Positions 24,279-29,778 of a stretch of DNA of 29,778 nucleotides are shown here, in pieces. The stretch spans positions 1 to 29,778 of the forward strand of contig JBKPCD010000237.1 of NCBI GenBank assembly GCA_046727175.1. The letters are read 5' to 3'. The stretch's first letter is position 1, and every line of letters begins with the position of its first letter. The position numbers were made by a program, and so were the translations under genes. Under the pieces are notes generated by a model, which was given only the letters and a program-made list of their open reading frames with translations, did no database searches and was not told where the DNA came from. This DNA is from JBKPCD01 sp046727175. GTDB lineage: Bacteria; Acidobacteriota; Vicinamibacteria; Vicinamibacterales; 2-12-FULL-66-21.

Positions 24279-24839
24279 ATGAGCGCAGAAGTGCCCACAC
24301 TGGACATCCGAACCCGCAAGCAATGGCGTGCGTGGTTGGAGAAGAATCACACGTCGAGCGCCGGGATCTGGCTCGTGTTCCACAAGGCCCACACCGGCGT
24401 AAAGTCGATCCCCTACGAGGACTCGGTTCGCGAGGCGCTGTGCTTCGGCTGGATCGACAGTCTGATCAAGCGGCTCGACGACGACAGCTACGCGCTGAAA
24501 TTCACGCCGCGCAAGCCGACGAGCAAGTGGTCGGACCTCAACCGCGCGCGCTGGAAGGCGCTCGAAGCCGCGGGCCAACTCGCGGCGGCCGGTCTCGCCG
24601 CTTCGCCGACGGCGAACACGTACGCGCCTAAACCGACGATCCCGGAGCTTCCCGCGTACATCGCCAAGGCGCTCAAGTCCAATGCGAAGGCGTGGGAGTT
24701 CTTTCAAGCGCTCCCGCGAAGCCATCGGCGAAATTACGTCGTGTGGATTCACATCGCGAAGCGACCGGAAACGCGCGAGAAGCGGATTCGGGAATCGATC
24801 GCGCTGCTGGCCGCGGGGAAGAAGCTGGGACTGAAGTGA
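24279..24839 (+). CDS. YdeI/OmpD-associated (OmdA) family protein
   Basis: 186 residues, a small cytoplasmic protein. Family landmarks in order: TRKQWRAWLEKNHTSSAGIW at the N-terminus, then LVFHKAHTG. IPYEDSVREALCFGWIDSLI is the family signature, followed by RFTPRKPxSxWS-like FTPRKPTSKWSDLNRARW. LPAYIAKALKSNAKAWEFFQ, SHRRNYVVWI and the basic tail ETREKRIRESIALLAAGKKL complete it. Relatives are annotated as YdeI or bacteriocin-protection proteins; the molecular function is not established. ATG 24279 is chosen because homology begins right after it. No good Shine-Dalgarno is visible (AAAGTAG 11-17 nt upstream). It is transcribed divergently from the Asp-box propeller, with 170 nt between the two starts. 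Confidence 0.88.
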   Translation: MSAEVPTLDIRTRKQWRAWLEKNHTSSAGIWLVFHKAHTGVKSIPYEDSVREALCFGWIDSLIKRLDDDSYALKFTPRKPTSKWSDLNRARWKALEAAGQLAAAGLAASPTANTYAPKPTIPELPAYIAKALKSNAKAWEFFQALPRSHRRNYVVWIHIAKRPETREKRIRESIALLAAGKKLGLK

Positions 24840-24850
24840 GCGCGCAGATC

Positions 24851-24882
24851 GGCTTTGGGCTCAAGACTGCGGGCTCTGGGCC
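24851..24882. repeat. Copy of the GGCTTTGGGCTC / GGGCTCTGGG word repeat
   Basis: GGCTTTGGGCTCAAG (24851-24865) and GGGCTCTGGGCC (24871-24882) follow the YdeI-type stop by about 12 nt. Same word family as at 24125 and 20645. Confidence 0.55.
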
Positions 24883-24955
24883 AGCTCGAGAAATTGATAC
24901 GCAGGTGGTAACTAGACGAGCTGACGTTTCAACTCGCGTCGATTGATCTCTGTGG

Positions 24956-25006
24956 GGCGCGGTCTTCAGACCGCGCCGCGCCGGGCGGGGCTTGAAAGCC
25001 CCGCCC
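24956..25006. repeat. Pair of perfect GC-rich palindromes (REP-like element)
   Basis: First palindrome 24956-24977: 10-bp arms GGCGCGGTCT/AGACCGCGCC with a 2-nt centre. Second 24983-25006: 11-bp arms GGGCGGGGCTT/AAGCCCCGCCC with a 2-nt centre. Only five bases separate them. The outer end touches the TAG of the ankyrin gene (25008-25006). Twin palindromes at a gene end are typical of REP/BIME-like mobile repeats and can also stop transcription. A related half-palindrome appears at the right edge of the window. Confidence 0.8.
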
Positions 25007-26634
25007 TACAAGTCTCCGTTCTTCAATATCTCCACGACCTCGCGATGCCCACGCCGCGTCGCCCACGCCAGCGGCGTCGCCCATGGTGGATCGTCGGGCA
25101 GCGTTCGCTTCGCGCCGCGTTTCAGGAGGAATTCGACCATCGCCGTCTGACCAGACTTGGCGGCCCAACCGAGCGGCGTCGAACACAGATCTTCATCTCG
25201 CGCATCGATGTCCGCACCGTGATCGAGGTAGAGCGCCGCGTTTTCGATGTCGCCGCGCATCGCGAAGTGGTGGAGCGGCGTGATCCGCATCCAGTCTGGC
25301 TGGCTCGGGTTCATGCCGTGTGCGAAAAGGTACTCGGTCAGCTCGCGCGTCTTCGCGCCGATGTTCCAGTACCGATCGACCGAAATCCGCCTGGCGAGAT
25401 CGGGCTGATACCGGAGCATGAGGCGCACGAAGAGCTCGCTGCCGTTCGACGCAGCGTTGGCAAACGCGGCCGGATCGTCGGCCAACGCCGGATTGGCGGC
25501 AAACACCGCCGCCGCGGTGTGAATATCACCGGCGTGCGCCAGGAGCGAAACCGATCGGGCCGCGCCGTACACGCACAGCAGATCGATCATTCTCTGATCG
25601 CCGCGCCCCATCGCGATCGTCAACGCATCGGCGGAGCTCTCGACCTCGGGGTTTGGATACGCGCCGTTCTCGAGCAGCAGCCTGGCAATCTCGAAGTGTC
25701 CGTTCGACACCGCGGAATACAGCGCGTGACCGTGCGGCGCCATACCCACCTCCGGCAGGTTCGGATCGGCGCCGTACGCGAGCAGCAGCTTGACGATCTC
25801 GATGTGGCCCGTCGCGGCGGCGTTCTTGATCGGCGCGCCGCAGCCGACGTAGTACGATCCGTACTCAGAGACGCGGTCCGCCAGTGACGGATCGCGCGCG
25901 AGCAGTTCTCGAACGCGCTCGATGTTTCCTGTGGCGGCCGCCATCCCCATGTCGATCTCCGCACCGCGCGCGACGAGATGGTCGTAAACCTCCCGCGGCG
26001 TGGTGACCACGTCGGCGGGCACGTCGCGCCAGCCGCGATAGTTGTAGTCGCCGTTGGTCACGTGAATAGCACGTGCGCCGTCGCGACGCTTCGCATTGAT
26101 GTCGGCACCGCGGGCGAGGAGATCGTCGATGATGTCGATCTGCCTCGTCATCACCGCCCAGTGAATCGGTCGACTCGTTGCGCCATCAACTGAGTGCACG
26201 AGCTCTGGTGATTCGTCGATCAGGCGGAGGACCTTCGCGCGGTGACGCTCGCGAATCGCGGCGGCGATCGCTTCCCCCTTCGGCAGTATTCCCGGCGCAC
26301 CCGCGAGCGCGGATTCCAGCAGCTGCCGCATCTCCACGTACCCGCGATCGTCGGTAATCTGGAGAAGCGTATCCGGCGCGCCGGAATTGTTGGGGTCCTC
26401 GCCCTGGTCGATCAGAAACCGGACGATGTCGAGCTGGTTCTCGCGCACGGCAAAGTAAATCGGCCGCCGATAGACGTAGTGGCAGCGCACGAGCGACGGA
26501 TCTTTGGCAACCAGTCGCTGGACTGCTTCGAGATCGCCGGCGATGCAGGCGCAGAACATCTCCCAGACGTCGGTGCCCATTCCAGGCGACCATGTCAGCC
26601 GCGTAGTTCTCTTCAGTTCGTCGGGTTGAATCAT
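25006..26634 (-). CDS. Ankyrin-repeat protein
   Basis: 542 residues, no signal peptide or membrane helix, so probably cytoplasmic. Ankyrin units cover almost the whole length: CACIAGDLEAVQRLVAKDPS (29-48), RRPIYFAVRENQLDIVRFLI, SRPIHWAVMTRQIDIIDDLL, AAATGNIERVRELLARDPSL, KNAAATGHIEIVKLLLAYGA, YSAVSNGHFEIARLLLENGA, TPLHHFAMRGDIENAALYLD, TPLGWAAKSGQTAMVEFLLK and TPLAWATRRGHREVVEILKN. This suggests about 12-14 repeats, some degenerate, and no enzymatic domain. It probably mediates protein binding; the partner is unknown. The ATG at 26634 starts the first recognisable helix region. There is no clear Shine-Dalgarno. It is divergent from the cupin gene, with only 71-74 nt between starts. Confidence 0.92.
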   Translation of the reverse strand: MIQPDELKRTTRLTWSPGMGTDVWEMFCACIAGDLEAVQRLVAKDPSLVRCHYVYRRPIYFAVRENQLDIVRFLIDQGEDPNNSGAPDTLLQITDDRGYVEMRQLLESALAGAPGILPKGEAIAAAIRERHRAKVLRLIDESPELVHSVDGATSRPIHWAVMTRQIDIIDDLLARGADINAKRRDGARAIHVTNGDYNYRGWRDVPADVVTTPREVYDHLVARGAEIDMGMAAATGNIERVRELLARDPSLADRVSEYGSYYVGCGAPIKNAAATGHIEIVKLLLAYGADPNLPEVGMAPHGHALYSAVSNGHFEIARLLLENGAYPNPEVESSADALTIAMGRGDQRMIDLLCVYGAARSVSLLAHAGDIHTAAAVFAANPALADDPAAFANAASNGSELFVRLMLRYQPDLARRISVDRYWNIGAKTRELTEYLFAHGMNPSQPDWMRITPLHHFAMRGDIENAALYLDHGADIDARDEDLCSTPLGWAAKSGQTAMVEFLLKRGAKRTLPDDPPWATPLAWATRRGHREVVEILKNGDL

Positions 26635-26640
26635 CTCGGA

Positions 26641-26696
26641 GTGCTCAGGGTGCTCGGGGTGCTAGAGTGCTCTGTGCTTTGGTGCCTGGTGCCTTC
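26641..26696. repeat. GTGCT/GGTGCC word repeats between divergent genes
   Basis: The short space between the ankyrin and cupin starts is mostly tandem GTGCTCAGG/GTGCTCGGG/GTGCT words, then GGTGCCTGGTGCC. They resemble, in complement, the GCACC words at 4720-4778. Any promoter for either gene must lie within them. Confidence 0.5.
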
Positions 26697-26702
26697 AAGG
26701 AG
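26697..26702 (+). promoter_or_regulatory. Shine-Dalgarno AAGGAG deciding the cupin start
   Basis: AAGGAG is followed by two adjacent ATGs, at 3 nt (26706) and at 6 nt (26709). The second has the normal spacing. Confidence 0.6.
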
Positions 26703-26708
26703 ACGATG

Positions 26709-27086
26709 ATGACACGGAAACTGATCGTGATTCCTGGACTCGCTCTCGCGCTGACGGCAGCGCGTTTCGCGTTTGGTCAGGCACCAGACCCCCTCGATCC
26801 GGTGCGCGTGGCGGGCGATACGCACAAGACTGTGCTCGACAACGCGTTCGTCCGCGTGCTCGACGTTCACGTTCCCCCCGGCAAGACGGAACCACGCCAT
26901 CGTCATCCACATGGGCTCAGCGTGTACTTCACCGACTGGGACGCGAAGGTGACAGTCGATGGAAAACCGGCCGAGCTGCATCAGCGGAAGGCAGGGACGT
27001 TCGCGTGGAGCGAGCCGGTCGTGCACACAGTCGAGAACACGGGCAAGACGGATGGCCACGTGTTGCGCATCGAACTGAAGCACTAA
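26709..27086 (+). CDS. Small exported cupin-domain protein
   Basis: 125 residues. The signal peptide is about 1-24 (MTRKLIVIPGLALALTAARFAFGQ). The rest is one cupin barrel. Motif 1 lies around PPGKTEPRHRHPHGLSVYF, with possible metal ligands H64, H66 and H68. Motif 2 is GTFAWSEPVVHTVENTG, with H106 and N110. The usual motif-1 glutamate is not evident, so metal binding and catalysis are uncertain; it may be a sugar- or small-molecule-binding cupin of the periplasm. ATG 26709 is preferred over 26706 from Shine-Dalgarno spacing; both give the same mature protein. It converges with the third ADOP permease, whose stop is 49 nt downstream. Confidence 0.85.
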   Translation: MTRKLIVIPGLALALTAARFAFGQAPDPLDPVRVAGDTHKTVLDNAFVRVLDVHVPPGKTEPRHRHPHGLSVYFTDWDAKVTVDGKPAELHQRKAGTFAWSEPVVHTVENTGKTDGHVLRIELKH

Positions 27087-27090
27087 CGAC

Positions 27091-27134
27091 GGATTCGCGC
27101 AAATCGGATCCGCGGAAATCGGCGCAGATTCGCG
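27091..27134. repeat. Short AAATCGG / GATTCGCG word repeat between convergent genes
   Basis: AAATCGG occurs at 27101 and 27116 and GATTCGCG at 27093 and 27127, with GGATCCGCGG between. It fills the 49 nt between the cupin and ADOP stops. No U-tract terminator. Confidence 0.4.
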
Positions 27135-27135
27135 T

Positions 27136-29610
27136 CTACGATTGGAGCGCGACGACGGGATCGACGCGAGCCGCGCGTCGAGCAGGTCCAAGGCACGCGA
27201 TCAATGATGCGACAATCAGAATGCCCGTCACGAGAAGAATGACGCGTGGATCGAGCGCGCCGATCCCGTAGAGCTGGGAGGCGATGACTCCGCGCAGGGC
27301 CAGCACACCAGCGGCACCAACGGCGAGCCCCACGAGCACCAACGTGACACCCTCGCGGAGAACGAGGCGAAGGATGGTGCTCGCATCACCGCCGAGAGCC
27401 AGCCGGATGCCGATCTCGCGAGTCCGCTCGCCGACCTGGTGCGCGAGCACGCCGTAGATGCCCACGGTCGCGAGGAGCAGGGCTAGCGCGCCAAACGCGA
27501 GCGCGAGGAGCATCGGCGCTTTGCGCGGGTTCAGCGATCGCTCGACGCGATCCGACATCGCGATCGTGTCGAACAGCTGCAGCTCGGGATCGATCTCGGC
27601 GAGCGCGCGCTGAACCGAGGCCTGGACAGTCGCCGATTCCGACGTTGCCGTCGTTCGGATCGCAAACCCGATATTTCGCGAGGGATCCTGCGCGTACGGC
27701 AGATAGTACGCGCCGACACGCGCATCCTCCCCTTCGACGAGGCCCCTGAGCTTGACGCTTTCCACAACGCCGACGACGCGCAGCCAGACTACATCCGGCG
27801 ACGGTTTCACGACGTCTTGCGGGCGGCGAGGAAAATACATCCGGCGACTGATTGGATCCGCGTTCGGCCAGAACTTCCCCGCGAGCTGCTCGTCTACGAT
27901 GACGACCGGTGGAGCAGGCGGGGCATCGCCGTCGACGAAGAACCGGCCTCGTTTCAGCTGAACGTGCATCGCCTCGAGGTACCCCGGCGTCACGTACAGT
28001 CGATTGGGCGACACGACCGATTCGCCCGGAGCCATGGCGTTCCCTTCGGGAATGATCACGCTGCTGTTGCTGTCCGAGCTGAATGGCAGATAGGTGCTGA
28101 CGCCGGTAGCCGCAACTCCGGGTAACGCGCGGATCCGCTCGAGCGCACGATTGGTATAAGACCTGAGCGACGCATCGTTCGGATACTTCGCCGGCAGCGG
28201 AGAAACGCGCCCGGTCAGAACGTGCTCGGCCCTGAAGCCAGGATCGACGGCGAGCAGCGCGTGGAAGCTTGCGAGCAGAAGGCCCGCGCCAATGAGCAGC
28301 ACGAACGCGAGCGCCACCTGCGTGACGACGAGACCCCGGCGAGCGTTCCTGCCGCCGCGGCCCGCTGTCGCCGTCCGGCTGTCGTCGCGCAGGAGGATAC
28401 CGAGATTCATGCCGCTCAGTTGCAGAGCGGGCACCGCACCGACCACGAATCCGAGGACCAGGGCAATCCCGAGCGTGAACGCCACGACGACGCCGTCCAC
28501 GTGGATCTCGTGAGCGCGTGGAATGTCGGCGAGGCCCAGAGAGGAGAGCGCGTCCAGACTCCAGTAACCGAGGAGCAGTCCCAGCATTCCGCCGACTATC
28601 GTCAGCACGGACGTCTCAGTCACGATCTGTTGCGTCACACGCCCTCGCGCTGCGCCGAGCGCGTGCCGCGTCGCCCACTCCTTGAGCCGGCTGCTCGCCC
28701 TCACGAGCGAGAGATTCGCGATGTTCACGGCCCCGATGAGCAGCACGAACAGGACGCCGCCCCAGAGCAGCTGGAGCGCGGCGCGCACGTTTCGTACGAG
28801 GTCCGTCGTGACCGGCACGACCCGCGTGTGATAACCGGCATTGATGAGCGTCGCCTTCAATGGACCGGCGCCCTCGACGACCCGGACGTTGAGTGCGTCG
28901 ATGCGCGACTGCGCCTGTGCCAGCGTCGCGCCGGGCGCCAGTCTGCCGATCTGATCGTGATTCTGACTGTGCCGGCTCTCCTCGGCCCGCTGCCTGTCAC
29001 TGAATGCCAGGGGTACCCAGACTTTCACGTCGGGATTGAGAAAGCTGAAGTCCTCGGGGAGGACGCCAACGACCGTGTAGATCGTATCGTCGAGCCGCAG
29101 GTCTCGGCCGACGATGGCCTCGAGGCCTTCCGGTCGCCGCTGCGCAAAGGCGTAGCTGAGGACAGCGACGCGATCGTGGCCGAGCGTGCCTTCTTCCTCC
29201 TTGAAGAGGCGGCCGCGCACGGCGTGAGCGCGGAGCACGTGGAAGAAGGATGGCGTCACGGTCATCGACCTGACCGCTTCGGCGGTTGCGCCCTGACCTA
29301 CGCGAAACCCTCCGAATTGATACAGCGCCTGTGAGTCGAACACGTCGGTGAGCGCGAGGCGGTCGAAGTAATTCGGCACCGACGTGCCCCCGCGCTCGAC
29401 GCCAGCTCCAGGGAAAGAATCGAACACGAAGACGAGGCGATCGGACTCGGGATATGGCAACGGGCGCAGCAGGACCGAACGGACGACCGTGAAGATCGCG
29501 CTGTTCGCGCCGATGCACAACGCAAGCGTGACGATGCTCGTCAACGCGAACGCCCGCTGCTTCCACAGCAGCCGCAGCGCGAGACGCAGATCCTGGCGCA
29601 GGGTGTCCAT
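27136..29610 (-). CDS. ADOP-family ABC permease (MacB/FtsX-type), orphan
   Basis: 824 residues. It starts MDTLRQDLRLALRLLWKQRAF, the conserved cytoplasmic N-terminus, then TM1 with LTLALCIGANSAIFTVVRSV. The first MacB-like core contains SYAFAQRRPEGLEAIVGRDL and VVGVLPEDFSF. TM2-4 follow, with WATRHALGAARGRVTQQIVT as the coupling segment. A second anchor helix (VTQVALAFVLLIGAGLLLAS) precedes the second core with LPGVAATGVSTYLPFSSD and IVDEQLAGKFWPNADPIS. The terminal three helices carry ERTREIGIRLALGGDASTI. It shares domain order and motifs with the other two permeases but differs enough in sequence to be an old paralogue. There is no ATPase nearby. A perfect 13-nt palindrome lies 16-28 nt before the ATG and could be an operator. 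There is no clear Shine-Dalgarno. Confidence 0.9.
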   Translation of the reverse strand: MDTLRQDLRLALRLLWKQRAFALTSIVTLALCIGANSAIFTVVRSVLLRPLPYPESDRLVFVFDSFPGAGVERGGTSVPNYFDRLALTDVFDSQALYQFGGFRVGQGATAEAVRSMTVTPSFFHVLRAHAVRGRLFKEEEGTLGHDRVAVLSYAFAQRRPEGLEAIVGRDLRLDDTIYTVVGVLPEDFSFLNPDVKVWVPLAFSDRQRAEESRHSQNHDQIGRLAPGATLAQAQSRIDALNVRVVEGAGPLKATLINAGYHTRVVPVTTDLVRNVRAALQLLWGGVLFVLLIGAVNIANLSLVRASSRLKEWATRHALGAARGRVTQQIVTETSVLTIVGGMLGLLLGYWSLDALSSLGLADIPRAHEIHVDGVVVAFTLGIALVLGFVVGAVPALQLSGMNLGILLRDDSRTATAGRGGRNARRGLVVTQVALAFVLLIGAGLLLASFHALLAVDPGFRAEHVLTGRVSPLPAKYPNDASLRSYTNRALERIRALPGVAATGVSTYLPFSSDSNSSVIIPEGNAMAPGESVVSPNRLYVTPGYLEAMHVQLKRGRFFVDGDAPPAPPVVIVDEQLAGKFWPNADPISRRMYFPRRPQDVVKPSPDVVWLRVVGVVESVKLRGLVEGEDARVGAYYLPYAQDPSRNIGFAIRTTATSESATVQASVQRALAEIDPELQLFDTIAMSDRVERSLNPRKAPMLLALAFGALALLLATVGIYGVLAHQVGERTREIGIRLALGGDASTILRLVLREGVTLVLVGLAVGAAGVLALRGVIASQLYGIGALDPRVILLVTGILIVASLIACLGPARRAARVDPVVALQS

Positions 29611-29625
29611 CGATCGATCGCGTCG

Positions 29626-29638
29626 TTACCGTCGGTAA
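29626..29638. promoter_or_regulatory. Perfect palindrome TTACCGTCGGTAA upstream of the third ADOP gene
   Basis: Six-base arms around a single T, 16-28 nt before the ATG at 29610 on the minus strand. Its place within the presumed promoter makes an operator plausible; no regulator is encoded nearby. Confidence 0.35.
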
Positions 29639-29760
29639 TACGGCGAGGGCGCACGTTGAGTTCCGGGCGCCGGGTCGGTGGCGTGGTAGTTCGGCAGGTC
29701 GGTAGCCCGGTAGGTCGCGTAAACGTGGCGGGGTTCGGAGCGCTTGCAATGGCGTCATAG

Positions 29761-29778
29761 GGGCGGGCCCTTCAGGCC
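29761..29778. repeat. Half of a GC-rich palindrome cut by the right edge
   Basis: GGGCGGGCC-CTTCA-GGCC at the very end is what one sees when a palindrome with GGGCGGGCC arms is cut after four bases of its right arm. The arm resembles the second palindrome at 24983 and the TTCA centre resembles the first at 24956. Just before it (29685-29720) are GGTAG/GGCAGGTCGGTAGCCC words. No gene is seen in 29611-29778. Confidence 0.4.

Noticed and set aside
1..29778. tRNA, rRNA, riboswitch, integrase or transposase genes
   Set aside because: No cloverleaf, conserved RNA core, or recombinase motif was seen on reading both strands; a covariance-model search was not possible here.

Overview
The window is high-GC bacterial DNA that I would place in the Acidobacteriota, most likely a Vicinamibacteria-like soil lineage. 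The placement rests on gene content. There are three orphan MacB/FtsX-type permeases of the ADOP kind, a long M14 carboxypeptidase with Gly/Arg-rich linkers, a large Asp-box (VPS10/sortilin-type) exported beta-propeller, a DUF1080 protein, and a Ser/Thr kinase fused to an AAA ATPase and TPRs. This is inference from families; no rRNA or other marker gene is present. I see no tRNA, rRNA, CRISPR array, transposase or phage gene.

Layout. Positions 1-213 (minus) hold the start of a lipoprotein gene that appears frameshifted in a C homopolymer. 356-3310 (minus) is an exported M14 metallopeptidase. 3446-4549 (minus) is a stand-alone TIR gene with a C-terminal caspase/CHAT-like region, the best candidate for an uncharacterised immune-type effector. 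4804-6416 (plus) is a two-gene, 4-nt-overlapping CoA-transferase operon resembling glutaconate CoA-transferase A/B. 6500-8098 (minus) is a polytopic GT-C-like membrane protein. 8284-8688 (plus) is a YCII/DGPF-domain protein. 8756-9472 (minus) is an exported DUF1080 protein.

From about 9.6 to 11.9 kb lies a mosaic of gene fragments. It contains the last 50 codons of a Fis-type regulator, the first third of an RND adaptor (MdtA-like), the N-terminus of a two-TM signalling protein, and a DUF4136 lipoprotein joined to a segment of another protein family. The junctions look like deletion or recombination scars, or possibly assembly joins. After this come an ADOP permease (11995-14445, plus), the kinase-AAA-TPR protein (14566-18063, plus), a second ADOP permease (18168-20594, minus), the Asp-box propeller (20872-24108, minus), a YdeI/OmdA-type protein (24279-24839, plus), an ankyrin-repeat protein (25006-26634, minus), a small exported cupin (26709-27086, plus) and a third ADOP permease (27136-29610, minus).

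Most genes are single transcription units, so there is little operon logic beyond the CoA-transferase pair. Two expression signals recur. Some genes have a normal Shine-Dalgarno sequence (lipoprotein, M14, TIR, YCII, adaptor fragment, propeller, cupin). At least four genes without one have a -10-like TANNNT box 7-9 nt before the start codon, which suggests leaderless mRNAs. Intergenic gaps are short and nearly all are filled with degenerate word repeats and GC-rich hairpins, including a pair of perfect palindromes at 24956-25006. A related half-palindrome seems to be cut by the right edge.
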